From NCBI GenBank assembly GCA_030144725.1, contig JASKMD010000031.1, forward strand, positions 4,065,852 through 4,129,851: a stretch of 64,000 bases of DNA. The letters are read 5' to 3'. The position numbers and the translations under genes are program-made. The stretch comes from Haematococcus lacustris (lineage: Eukaryota; Chlorophyta; Chlorophyceae; Chlamydomonadales; Haematococcaceae). The number at the start of each line of letters is the position of its first letter. Position 1 is the stretch's first letter. Below are positions 47,011-59,017 of this stretch, one piece after another. The notes beneath the pieces were generated by a model, which saw only the letters and a list, made by a program, of their open reading frames with translations, did not search any database and was not told the DNA's origin.

Positions 47011-49741
47011 TCAGATTTCTGGGGACGAGGCCTGATGCATCATGCCATGGGCCTGGGTGCCTTGCACAGCTTCGTTGATCGCTGCAAAAGGATCCTCGTC
47101 CCCAGCCTCCCCCTCCCCAACCTCGTCCTCCCCCTCCCCAACCTCGTCCTCCCCCTCATCTTTATCTTCCTTGTCCATCTCCTTCCCCTCCATCTTCTTC
47201 TCCGGCCCGCCCGCCGGCGGCTCCGCTGGTAGCAGCTGCTGGGATCCACCCTTGGCGCTTAGCATCCCTTCATCTGCCGGCTGGTGGGCATGCTGGGGGG
47301 CACACTGGATGGCATGATGGTTGTCAGGCTGTGGAGCAAGCCCCAGGCCCACGCTTGTCTGCTTCGCCACGACCTCGTGCAATGAGGACACCGCCTCAGT
47401 GATGAAGGTGGCAATGAAGTCCTACAACAATCAATGGGGGGTATTATGACCATTATAAGCAAGATGCTCAGTGATGGGCAGGAGAACAAGGTGACCAGGT
47501 CACACACCTCAAGCTTGGGGAGCTTCGCTGCCAATACCCCAGGAATGGCATTGCTGACGGTGGACACCTGTAAGGCAAACCACATCACACACGATAGGAT
47601 ATATGACGACATACTGACGCCTCAACCCACTGTTTCAGCTCCTGATAGATGTGTACATGACGTGGTGCTCCATGTTTAGCCAATTGGAGCCCATGCTCAC
47701 CGATACACCAAGCTTCCACGCCACTTCTGCTGCCTGGGCGCTCAACATATGCTCAATGCAGGTGGACACAGATGGCTGGGTGCCTGGCGCATTGCTGGGC
47801 TGGCCACGTGTCTTGGCTGCAGGGCTGCGCTTCACAGCCGTTCTCCCTGCATATACATGTCGCATTGCACAATAGGTAAAGTCACTACATAAGATGTAAG
47901 CTCCCATGTGTGCCCTCTACCATTTGAACACCGGGCTCACCGGTCAGTTGCTTCAAAGCCAAACCACGAGCATGCTCATCGTCCCATCCAGCAGGAACGT
48001 GGTGGGTGCCATGATCTTTTCTGAGTTTGGCGTATCTCTCGAAGACTCTGGCCTCTTCGGCATACTTTGGGCTGCACTCCTTGCCTGGGTTGTTCTTGAC
48101 ATAGCTATCATGAGTGGTGCGCCTCGTGTGGACGACGCTGCATAATTCAGGAAAACCTGCTTGTTTTGGTACATGGCACAAGTGCGTTCATAACATCCCT
48201 ACCTAGCACGGAGATGGACACTCACTGACATAAGACGGCCTCTACGCCCCCATAAGTCACACACTTGGGCAGGATGCCAGCATATTTAGCCTCTATGGCC
48301 AAGGTCACAGCCCCCACTGCCGTGATCTCTGCCGCTTCCCACTTGGCATTGGGATCCTTCGTCGCCCAGGTGCAGTACTTCCCATGAGGCTCATTGCCAA
48401 TGGGGTGGAGCTGCATGCATCAAGCTCATCATATAGACGCATTAAACACAGTGGGGGAACATCGTCTACAATATAAACACTCACGGGTTTGACTGCTCGC
48501 ATGGTGTACATGCCAGCAACTTGATTACTCGCGGTGCGCGCAATGTCATACACCTGCAAAGTGGATGCTAATGATCAGATTGTAATTGCTTGTGTCATGG
48601 CTAGGAAATGCATACATGGGTTAGCATGCCCACACCCACCTCCTCGTTCTCTTCCCCAAAAGGGTTGTGAGACCGAGCTGTCTGCCTCGTAGCCTTGGGC
48701 TTTGGCTTGGGCTTGGGCTTGACCAGAGCCTCATTCTTGGTCCTGCTCTTGCTCTTGGCACCGCTGTCACTAGTGCGCTTGGCCTGTGAGGTGCAAGCAG
48801 CCCCTTGGAGAAACATGTCACATTGTCGTAATGGAGTGGTCCTATAGGCGCACCTGCTTGTTGGGCCTGCTTGGGGTGGCACCTGGCTGACCTGCAGCTT
48901 CTGATAACAGCTGCATCCATGCAATAGGGCACGCACAGAGACACACACTTTTGAGGAATCATTGGACACAGCCTAGTTAACATGGGCCAAGTTAACAGGG
49001 GAGTTGGACATCAGCATAGTTAACAGCATGGAGAGGCCTACCAATGGGAGGAGCTGGTTGTCCTCCGCCTCCTCCTCCTCGTACTGTTCCTCATCCTCCT
49101 CATCCTCCCCCGCCTCTTCCTCTTCCTCCTCACCTTCATCTTCTGAACTAGAGGGTGAGGGGCTGGCAATACGCTTACGTATCAAGCCCTGGTCATGTCA
49201 ACGTGCACGTGTACTTTACAGTGGCTATCAGCAGCTCGGGTGTGCATGGACAAGTGAGTTGCATGACGGCAACACACCTTGGGCTGCTTCTTGCCTCCAC
49301 TTTGCTGCCGGGGTGGAAGCAATTCCAGGCTGGCAGGTGGCGTCTGAGATGGTGCCTGTGTGTATACGGACACCACAGTGTCTAAACATGAGGCAGCAGT
49401 TACTACAGGACCCCATATTGTACCTCATCATGGGCATGGGAGTAGATGACGGCCTCCACAACCTCGCCAGATGTTGAGAACACGCCCCAGTTGTTTTGTG
49501 TGCCCGAAGCCTCCCAGGCCTTGTCGTAGCGGTTTTGCCAGAGTACTCGAGCTAGACGGTTATAGTCTACATCTGCAAACTTCTGTAACAGGCGGACGGG
49601 GCCATCGACGCTAATATCGACCTTCCACAGTTTGTGCTCCTCAAGTGCATTCTTTAAAGACTTTGGCGCAAGGAATTTGTTTGCTGCGAAACGAGTTATT
49701 TCCTTGTTATCAACATCACGCACAACAACATCCAGCGACAT
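47011..49741 (-). CDS. Possible TNPA-like acidic/basic protein, copy R
   Basis: Mirror of 20049-22779; ATG at 49741, stop at 47011. Same exon pattern, acidic Glu/Asp tract, KPKPKPKPKA patch and EDEVGEGE repeats. The MITE at 49953-50191 now lies in its upstream region, about 210 bp from the ATG. Confidence 0.6.
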
Positions 49742-50204
49742 GCGGCAGAGTCCGTGTTGTCCGTTCAGCAAAAATGTCCGTTCAGCAAAAATGTGAGATG
49801 ATTGAAGCCCCACAGGACTTGTGGGGGTATTGAGGAGGCTAGGTAGGAGTCGGTAAGCAGCAACATAAACTGTGTGTCGCGAAGGAGGAGGATGGGACGT
49901 AGATACAAGCGATGTCCGGTTGCTGATTGATACTTCGACGTCGCTAGGGCTACACTCCTACAAATTAATCCCTGCGTTCTTCCCTGCGTTTTTGGCCAAC
50001 CTTGTCCGATTGGGCTGAAAATTTGATAGATGGTGTTTTGCAGAAAATAAAACATATTGTTTTTTGAGAAAAAATTTCAAAAAACAATATGTTTTATTTT
50101 CTGCAAAACACCATCTATCAAATTTTCAGCCCAATCGGACAAGGTTGGCCAAAAACGCAGGGAAGAACGCAGGGATTAATTTGTAGGAGTGTAGTACTAG
50201 AGCG
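49742..50204. promoter_or_regulatory. Divergent promoter region of transposase and acidic gene in R, split by a MITE
   Basis: In L the two ATGs are 222 bp apart; here a 239-bp MITE plus duplication doubles the distance. A direct repeat TTTTGCTGAACGGACA lies close to the acidic gene start in both copies. Confidence 0.6.
49953..50191. mobile_element. CACTCC-family MITE, short type (239 bp, TA duplication), with empty site in L
   Basis: Starts CACTCCTACAAATTAATCCC and ends with its inverse; TA at 49951-49952 and 50192-50193. The same locus in L reads GGGCTAGTACTAG (near 19830-19842) with a single TA. The whole element is a near-perfect foldback of two roughly 110-bp arms. It ends 13 bp before the transposase ATG. 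Confidence 0.97.
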
Positions 50205-53200
50205 ATGGCGGCCCTGCCCGATGACAAGCATCAGACGGCGAAGACGGCATCAGACGGCAGAGGGGAAGCGTGCAAGCGATCGCCCCCGCCTTCGCTGTTG
50301 CCAGTGCCGGTATGCTGGACGGCATGCTGGACAGTGCTCTGGGGATGGGCCCTTGCTTGGGAGCTCTCAACAACATGTCTCATTGTACGCAGGTTCGGCA
50401 ACCGGGTCAATCGTATAATCAGCACATGTACGAGTTTGTGAAATGGGTCGATGTGAGGGGGACACTTGTAAATGTACACCATCTAGCAAGTCCGCATGAC
50501 ATCGTTGTATCCTTGAATGCAGGCATACTACGGAGACAAGCTGCACAAGAGTGTGGCTGGTACTGAACCAAAAAAAATGCCTGGGCCGTCAACACCATTG
50601 CAAGTACCACCCCTGAAGGTGACACATGTGTGCAAACTTGCTAAATAGGTACAGGTGAAGGATACACATTGTAATGCTGTGCACATGTGTGATACAGGCA
50701 ACAGCATCCTCTGACATGCCCAAAAGAGGTTGCTCAACACCACATCAGTCAGTCCCCAAGAGGACAAAGGTATGGAGTGAACTCACAACGTGCAAAGAGT
50801 TGTGACATCAATCATGTTTGTGTGTATGTGTGTCTAAATTGCATGTGTGTTGATGTTCCTCAGGTGTCTCTGGGCAGCTGCAGCAGGGAAGGGGTTGATG
50901 AGTATGTGAGAGTGAGGGGTGCAGGCGGAGGGAAAGGTCGGGATGTTGGGTTACGTGGTGTGGCTGTGCGTGGGGCACATGAGGAGGGGGAACGCCACAG
51001 CACCCAAAGGAGAGGGGAAGGATCGGGTCAAGGCGATGGGAGTGGGGGCCATGGTGGTGAGGGAGGCGATGAGGTTCTCAGGGGAGCCGGTGATGGGAAT
51101 TACGATGAGAGCGCTGGGGGAGCGGGCGAGGACATTGACGGCGGGAGGGGAGGCGGGGGTGGCGGGGGAGGTGGAGGGGGAGGTGGCGGAGGAGGTGATG
51201 GGGGAGGTGGCGGGGGCGGCGGTGGCGGTGGAGGAGGTGGCGGTGGTGGTGGGGGAGGAGGAGGGGGCGTGGGAGTGGCGGCTGTTAGGGCAGCCGCCTT
51301 AGGTGGCGGTGTGGTCCATCATCGCAGAAGCAAGGTCTCCACCATCCAGCAGCAATTGGCAGAGGGCGCGCCCTTGTTCCACAGTCCTCCAGACACGTCT
51401 TTGAGTGGTCACCTGGCATCGATCTGTGAGTACCTCGTCACCGCCTGCCCGTCAGAACAGGACGTCATGAGGGTGTTGAAGCTCATGAACAACAGCTTGG
51501 GCCCAGGCAAGACATGGCATCCTGCGACCCCACATCAGTTATATGGTGTGCTTGGAGCAGAGGAGCAAGAGGGACAACGAGTACACGTCTGCAACAGCAA
51601 GGGGTGTGGAGGCCATGCCTTCGAGTACCTACCTCGGTAGGTACTATGTGATGGTGGATGTGGTCACGCTTGACTGGTGGCAACCGTCTAATGTGTCCTT
51701 ATCACAGGGACAAATGGAAGGATCACAAAGATGAAGTGTGCCCCAGATGTCAGACACCCCGCTTTATGAAGGGTGAGGGCACAGCCACCTGAGGCCATTG
51801 TCCTTCATACCACCACCTCCTAGCCTAGCCATGTCCCTTGTTCTATTACACAGCGTAATGGTGTTCCGTTACACAACATGGAATACAACATACATTAGTT
51901 GTATAAACGTGGTGTAATGTGTTGTGTTTGTATTGGCAGTGGGCGAATCCCTTGAGCCACGCTACTGCATCTTCATTCACGGCGTTGAGGACACGCTGAA
52001 CCACCTTTTGGACAGTGAGGAGATGAAGGAGTGGTTGACCCAGCGGCCCAAGCATCGAGAACCAGGCTCATTTGCTGCAAGTAAGACGATGAAAGGAATG
52101 TGTTATTCGCATCAGAGCCAATCATAAATATGTAATGATTACACGTTTGTGTGTGTTGCATCACATGTAGGCCCTGCTGCTGCCCACATCCGGGAGCATG
52201 TGACTGATGCGGTATATGATAACCAATACGCTGTGAGGGTCAGCTTGGGGCTGGATTGGGTGAGCATCAACGGCACATCAGTGGGAGTGGTGGGCATGCA
52301 GGTGAGAAGTCATCAACACATTCTTCATGCATCATCACAATGCCACCAACATGACACCATGTATTGCATTCTTCTCAGACAAACCTTGTGTTGCATCATG
52401 ATGGCCTTACACTAATGAGGCCTTAAGCATGGAATGATGTTGAGCTGCAGGTGGTGGATGTACCTGACCATGTGCGAGGCAAAAGCAAAACCTGGGCCAT
52501 TCTTGGCGTCATCCTCACCCCGGGAACCGCATCGCACGTCACAGGCTACATGAAGCCCATCTATGAAGCTCTCAAAGGCGCCTTGGGACCCGATGCCTCC
52601 CAGCATATCTACCTGCACAATCACGGAGGCTTAGGCGATCGTCCCACTGTGGGACCGCGGCTGTACCCTATTGTGGTCAGCTTGGTGGCGGACACTCCGG
52701 CCAGGCAAGCAGTTGGAAACAAAAGGGCCCTAGCCCTAGCCCTAGCCCTAACCCTAGCCCTAGCCCTAGCCCTAACCCTAACCCAACCCATCCCCACGTC
52801 CATGACTAGCCCTAGCCCTAGCCCTAGCCCTAGCCCTAGCCCTATCCCTATTCCTATCCATATCACTAGCCCTAACCCTAACCCTAACCCTAACCCAATC
52901 CCATCCCCACTTCCAAGCCTAGCCCTAGCCCTAGCCCTAGCCCTAGCCCTAGCCCTAGCCCTAGCCCTAGCCCTAGCCCTAGCCCTAGCCCTAACCCTAG
53001 CCCTAGCCCTAGCCCTAGCCCTAGCCCTGGCCCTTACCCTATACCTTGTGCATGCAGGGCTGCTTGGTCTAATGGCATGGGCCAGGGCGCCAATATGAAC
53101 TGCATGTGGTGCTGGCTGAATACCAAACAGTCAAGCAAGGGTGGTGTCCATCCCAGAGGCTACTTCCACCCTGTTCCAGCACCTGTGATCCCCCGCAAAG

Positions 53201-55548
53201 TCAGACGACCAGTGCCAGACGAGGTGCCGCCCGCCCTTATGCTTATGATGGAGGAAGCAATGCGGCTGACGGAGCCAGAGTTCAGAAAGCGTGGCAGACT
53301 GGTGAAGAAGGGCAAGCTGACTCCTAACGCTGTGGGGTGCCATGGCCCTGCTATCATCACGAGGTTCCTCAAGTACGTGGAGGCCCTGTGGGTCCATGTC
53401 GTACCAATAGCCCACAGCCTACTGTTTGGGCTGGTGCACCACCACTTGCTGTGGCTGCTCTCCACCAAGAAGAAGAGCCCCTTGTCGAGCAAGGAGCGCA
53501 AGGTCATTCTGCAACGCTTCAAGCACATGCATGTGCCTTCTGACTACGGCCGCGACCCCTTCCACCATCCCAAGTGCAGGTACATGAGCCTTAGCCATGG
53601 AGGCAGAAATAGCACAAGCCACCTTACCTAGCTAAGCACGGCCAAGCTGTTGGAATAGTGATATACTTGGTAATGTGTGATTGAAATGCAGTGGCTGGAT
53701 CATGGACCACTACATGAACTTCATCAAGCACGAGTGGCAGTACGTGTTCCTGGACATCCTGAACAAGCCCACACGCAAGCGCAAGCTGCACTTTGAGATG
53801 TGGAAATGCCTGGTCAGAGCTGCGCTTCACTACCTCACACCAGGTGAATATCTCCAGCCATAGTCAAGGGATAGATAGTTCCAACCTGTCATAAGCAGGG
53901 GTACACTGGAACACGTGCTTGTGTTTTGTTTGCTAGGTGCTGACAAACCTGACACTGTGGCGGCCAACATCCGAAAGGGCTATGAGGACCTGCTGGAATA
54001 CGCCAAAATGCTGGATGAGCATGAGGACACCCTTCATGTCCCGACCTCCATGTTCTCTCCCAATCTCCACATGTGTGTTTGCCGGTGGGTCATCCGTCGG
54101 TGTTAACTTTCAGAAGACCACCACCTCCGAGACCAATCACTCTCCCTCAACCAATGGCTCCGGTTCAGCACTTCATTCATGGCCCACTACCAATTACATT
54201 GCTTCATTGTGGGCGCAGGCTGCTGTATCAAGAGCTGCAGCGTGGCCGCAGCTTCCGTGATGCTGAGTTTTGGTTGGAGCGCGCCATGCAGTACATGAAG
54301 CGATGCTGTGGCAAGCATGCATCAGGTGCTACCGTAGCCCTCACAGCCTGCAAGCGTGAGATGGTGGTCCGCCAGGCTCAGCGGTTCCTCGACAAATACA
54401 GAGCGCAGCATGGTGTGGAGGGTGAGCAGGAGGAGCAACCCAGTCAGGCGCAGCAGGGTGTGGGGGGTGAGCAGCCCGGCCCAGCGCAGCAGGGTGTGGG
54501 GGGTGAACTGGTGGGTGCACCGCGCAAGGTCACTGCCAGTGTGAAGGACCCTCAGCCGCTGCTGGGGGGAAACTGCCAGCTGGTTGGGGTGGGCAAGAGG
54601 ACGTGCCCAGTTCCGGGTGGTGAGGAGTGGGTATGCCAGGCTATCTGCACCATGGTGGGGGAGATGAACGCTGGGTTGGGAGGCGAGCCCAGTGGCTGGT
54701 GTGAGCAGGACGTCAAAGATCTGTTCTCTTCTGGTGAGCCAGCCCAGCCCCCTGTTGAGCCAGGGCGGGTATGGTATTTTACTCGGGCAGACTGCACGCA
54801 GCAAATGATGTTCAGTGTGGCGTACAAGCTTGCAGACAAACGCAACAACAGCTGGGTGCTGGCTCAGTATTTCAACAAGGCCAGTACCCAGACCATCAAC
54901 AAGTATGCTGCCTACATCCAATTCTGGGTGCGCCTCCAGCATCCCTTCATCCCAGACCGCTTCCTGCGAGTGGCCATCACGAGGCTCTACCCCCTCTTCC
55001 CTGTGGGTGGCGTGCCCCACTTGCTTCATGGCATGGGCATAGACCCACAGCCTCAAGCGGCTGTTGCAGCAGCGGCAACAGGGGTTGGGCGTGCAGCAGG
55101 CAAGCGGGCAGCCCCACTGGACACAGCGGCCAAGCGGCGGGCAACAGATCCTACGCCAACAGCAGCAGAAGCAGAGGCAGCAGCAACAGCAGCAGATGAA
55201 GCAGCAGCAGCAGCTGGCGAAACAGCAACAGCAGCAACAGCAGCAGCAGCAGCAGCTGCTGGACCCCCTCTTCCGCCCCCCCACAATGGTGGGATGATCA
55301 GCCAACAGCGCCGCTCAAACCGTGTGGCAAAGAGACCAGCTACTGCCACCCAGCAGGAGCAGCCCCAAGCATGCAGGATCCCCAAGCGTGACAAGTTCAA
55401 GACGAAGGAGGCAGGTGCAGGTCCTTCAGAATGGTTTGCTGTGAATGGCGAGACGCTGCACACTCTGTTAGTAGCATTCTTCCCAGCAGGGGAGGGTCGA
55501 GGGGACATGTACTTCACGCCTTACAACAGCCTCAGCAAGCAGCCATGA
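50205..55548 (+). CDS. CACTA-type (Tnp2/Plavaka-like) DDE transposase, copy R
   Basis: Thirteen exons join in exact phase: 50205-50309, 50393-50467, 50523-50618, 50698-50769, 50864-51636, 51708-51772, 51940-52080, 52171-52301, 52451-52704, 53058-53579, 53692-53843, 53937-54084, 54219-55548; about 1,287 residues. The intron after exon 9 has a GC donor. N-terminus basic, then a Gly-rich tract (about residues 210-250), then Cys/His pairs (HVCNSKGCGGHAF, VCPRC) probably binding zinc. Candidate catalytic residues in Tnp2-like context are Asp in SLGLDW (about 471), Asp in ADTPAR (about 568) followed by NCMWC, and Glu in FWLERAMQYMKR (about 866) after SPNLH. The C-terminus is Ala-rich with a basic patch. 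It should excise and insert CACTC-ended elements. Confidence 0.85.
52705..53057 (+). repeat. GC-AG intron filled with telomere-like hexamers (R transposase)
   Basis: CCCTAG/CCCTAA hexamers on the sense strand with interruptions such as CCCAATCCCATCCCCACTTCC. The donor CAG|GCAAGC and the acceptor ATGCAG give the phase-correct join ADTPAR-AAWSNG. 353 bp. Confidence 0.85.
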
Positions 55549-55719
55549 AGGCTCCCTCAGCCTCAAACATCAATGATGCATGAATCAATGCATTACCACC
55601 ACATAGCATTAGGTTGCTTCCATGCATGGACTGTTAATGTATACATGATGGACATGATGACCATTGTCATGGATGTCCTTATCAATAGACTTGCACATGC
55701 TGAGCACCATGATCCACAG
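55549..55719. other. 3' flank of R transposase
   Basis: No gene; mirror of 14306-14476. Confidence 0.4.
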
Positions 55720-57655
55720 CCTGAACACGCTGAACATAGACCTGAACACACTGAACCACAGACCTGAACACCCTGAACCATAGCCCTGAACACCTTGAAC
55801 CATAGCCCTGAACACCCTGAACCACAACCTGAACACCCTGAACCACAGCCCTGAACACCCTGAACCATAGCCCTGAACACCCTGAACACAGACCTGAACA
55901 CCCTGAACCACAGCCTGAACACCCTGAACCATAGACCTGAACAACCTGAACACAGACCTGAACACCCTGAACCACAGCCTGAACACCCTGAACCATAGCC
56001 CTGAACACCCTGAACCACAGCCCTGAACACCATGAACACAGACCTGAACACCCTGAACCACAGCCCTGAACACCCTGAACCACAACCTGAACACCCTGAA
56101 CCACAGCCCTGAACACCCTGAACCATAGCCCTGAACACCCTGAACACAGACCTGAACACCCTGAACCACAGCCTGAACACCCTGAACCATAGCCCTGAAC
56201 ACCCTGAACACAAACCTGAACACCCTGAACCACAGCCCTGAACACCCTGAACACAGACCTGAACACCCTGAACCATAGCCCTGAACACCCTGAACACAGA
56301 CCTGAACACCCTGAACCATAGCCCTGAACACCCTGAACACAGACCTGAACACCCTGAACCATAGCCCTGAACACCCTGAACCACAGCCCTGAACACCCTG
56401 AACACAGAGCTGAACACCCTGAACCACAGCCTGAACACCCTGAACCATAGCCCTGAACACCCTGAACCACAGCCCTGAACACCATGAACACAGACCTGAA
56501 CACCCTGAACCACAGCCTGAACACCCTGAACACAAACCTGAACACCCTGAACCACAGCCCTGAACACCCTGAACCACAGCCCTGAACACCCTGAACACAA
56601 ACCTGAACACCCTGAACCACAGCCTGAACACCCTGAACACAAACCTGAACACCCTGAACCACAGCCCTGAACACCCTGAACCACAGCCCTGAACACCCTG
56701 AACCACAACCTGAACACCCTGAACCACAGCCTGAACACCCTGAATTATAGCCCTGAACACACTGAACACAGCCCTGAACACCCTGAACACAAACCTGAAC
56801 ACCCTGAACTACAGCCCTGAACACCCTGAACCACAGCCCTGAACACCCTGAACACAAACCTGAACACCCTGAACACAAACCTGAACACCCTGAACCACAG
56901 CCTGAACACCCTGAACACAAACCTGAACACCCTGAACCACAGCCCTGAACACCCTGAACCACAGCCCTGAACACCCTGAACCACAGCCCTGAACACCCTG
57001 AACACAAACCTGAACACCCTGAACACAAACCTGATTACCCTGAACCACAGCCCTGAACACCCTGAACCACAGCCCTGAACACCCTGAACCACAGCCCTGA
57101 ACACCCTGAACACATTCCTGAACACCCTGAACACAGCCTGAACACCCTGAACCATAGCCCTGAACACCCTGAAACACAGCCCTGAACACCCTGAACACAG
57201 ACCTGAACACCCTGAACCACAGACCTGAACACCCTGAAGCATAGCCCTGAACACACTGAACACAGCCCTGAACACCCTGAACACAAACCTGAACACAATG
57301 AACCACAGCCTGAACACCCTGAACACAGACCTGAACACCCTGAACACCTACCCTGAACAACCTGAACACAGACCTGAACACCCTGAAGCATAGCCCTGAA
57401 CACACTGAACACAAACCTGAACACCCTGAACACAGACCTGAACACAATGAACCACAGCCTGAACACCCTGAACATAGACCTGAGCAACCTGAACATAGCC
57501 CTGAACACCCTGAACACCAGCCCTGAACGCCCTGAACATAGCCCTGAACACCCTGAACACAAGCCCTGAACACCCTGAACTAAAACACTGAACACCCTGA
57601 ACAAAAAACCTGAACACCCTGAACACAAACCTGAACACCCTGAACGATGCCACAC
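55720..57655 (-). repeat. Subterminal TTCAGG array of R (GTG spacer type)
   Basis: Read from the minus strand: TTCAGGGTGTTCAGG units as in the left array of L, about 220 bp shorter. Long minus-strand open frames here are artefacts. Confidence 0.95.
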
Positions 57656-57789
57656 AGCCCCACCCTTACATTTTTTTGACCTGATTCTTTTTGGGTTGGT
57701 TTGCTTACATCACAAGCTACTAATGGGCACGTTTTCAGCCAAAACTACGAAAGTCGGTCTTGGCGCCTGGCTGCTAATTCCTACGAGTG
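57656..57789 (-). repeat. Terminal inverted repeat of R (outer end)
   Basis: Mirror of 12046-12184; ends ...CTACGAGTG followed by TA and the interrupted MITE. Confidence 0.9.
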
Positions 57790-58129
57790 TACAAATTAAT
57801 CCCTGCGTCCGTCCCTGCGTGTTGACCGACCTTGTCCGATCGGGCTGAAATTTTGATAGATGGTAGTTTGCAGAAAATAAAACATATTTTTCAGAAACAA
57901 ATATTTCGAAAAATCAAAGGCGGCTGCGCTGTGGCCCTGTGGCAAGAGTGCAGGGATCAGTGCAGGGATAGGTTGCGGGCCACAGCGCAACAGCTTTTGG
58001 ATTTTTCCAAATATTTATCTTGAAAAATATGTTTTATTTTCTGAAAACTGCCATCTATCAAATTTTCAGCCCGATCGGACGAGGTCGGTAGAACGCAGGG
58101 ACAAACGCAGGGACTAAATTGTAGGAGTG
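57790..58129. mobile_element. MITE that hosts element R, main part (CG duplication)
   Basis: Begins with the duplicated TA, then CAAATTAATCCCTGCG, and ends GTAGGAGTG at 58129 followed by CG. With 35382-35389 it makes a 346-bp MITE of the long subfamily, flanked by CG in gene F. Confidence 0.95.
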
Positions 58130-58882
58130 CGTGGACACAGTTAGGCACCCAATATGCACAGCCTCAGTGACGGCATGGAGAGGCAACTTGCTGACGGTGG
58201 TACTCTCCATGTTATCCACATATAGCGTGCGCCAGCTGCATGGTGCATCACGCAGAGAGACCGGCAGCTGGTCCAGGCTGCTGACATGAAGAGAGTGGAG
58301 GGAGAGAGAGGCCTGGACGAAGGCTGCGACTTGTGTTGGGTTGGCTGGTAGCACCTGAGCTGTGCTGATGTCCACATGGGTGAGCTGGCTGCCGAGGGCA
58401 GGTCTGGTGAGCACACTGACAGCCTGATCAAGGCGAAGGCCCATCCCATGGATGGTAAAGTCATGGAGGTTGGGGAAGCACGCCACCATGCTGTCAGCCA
58501 GCCACGGCCTCAGCTGCAGCTGCACCCCACTGACTCCTTCAAGATGCATGGCATGGACGGCTGTGCAGGCCCCTAGCTCGTTTAGCACATCCCTCAGCAG
58601 GCCTGTGACGAAAGTAGAGTCCGTGTTGTCACGTTGCCGGAATTTCAGATTCAGCGGTGCAGTCCTTGTGCGAAGCACCGCCACGGCTGGCAGCTTCACG
58701 AATCGCTTTACTTCTACACGGTCCAAGTAGAGGGTGAGGGTAGAGCAGGTCGTTAGGCGTGCTGTCAGGGTCGCGCCACAGGTGCGGTTGAATGCCATTA
58801 CATCCGCCTTCGTCAATAAGCGCGACGCAATATTGGACAGGACTTCGGTGGGCAAGTGACAGAGCTGGGTGGTGGCGGCCAT
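58130..58882 (-). pseudogene. F-box/LRR-like gene F, 5' part (split by MITE + element R)
   Basis: ATG at 58882 (MAATTQLCHLPTEVL...); upstream in-frame codons up to 59026 overlap the start of gene G and are unlikely to be used. The N-terminal F-box (LCHLPTEVLSNIASRLL) is followed by the family block TARLTTCSTLTLYLD and Leu-rich repeats, ending ...HIGCLTVST at the MITE. The rest of the gene is at 34860-35381. Confidence 0.85.
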
Positions 58883-59017
58883 AGTTGGCGAATTGGAATT
58901 GCGGCGATTGCACAGCACAACACTTGCACAAACAATGCAAGTCACGATTGAAGGTACAACCACAAGTGGCATGGGCATCACCCAGTACATCGCACACAGC
59001 AGCAATAGCGTCCCACG
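58883..59017. promoter_or_regulatory. Head-to-head promoter between F and G
   Basis: 135 bp between two divergent ATGs, containing GCAAGT/ACTTGC inverted hexamers (ACACTTGCACAAACAATGCAAG). It would serve both genes; F is now broken. Confidence 0.5.

Larger units (their letters stand above)
35390..57789. mobile_element. Giant CACTA-type transposon, copy R (22.4 kb, inverted relative to L)
   Basis: Starts CACTCGTAGGAATTAGCAGC at 35390 and ends with its inverse at 57789, flanked by TA/TA inside a MITE terminus. Gene order is the mirror of L. Differences from L at matching sites: a 239-bp MITE at 49953, a 347-bp MITE at 36806, minus one and minus two hexamers in the telomere-like introns, a C11-to-C12 tract shift, different array lengths and a few substitutions. 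Independent duplications show that both copies arrived by transposition, not by local inverted duplication. Confidence 0.9.

Noticed and set aside
50270..50566. Separate small gene MLDGMLDSALGMG... within the transposase 5' region
   Set aside because: It spans two introns and an exon of the phase-consistent transposase model in a different frame.
12046..57789. Simple inverted segmental duplication of one locus
   Set aside because: Each copy ends precisely at its terminal repeats with its own target duplication, and R interrupts a MITE that L does not; transposition explains this better.
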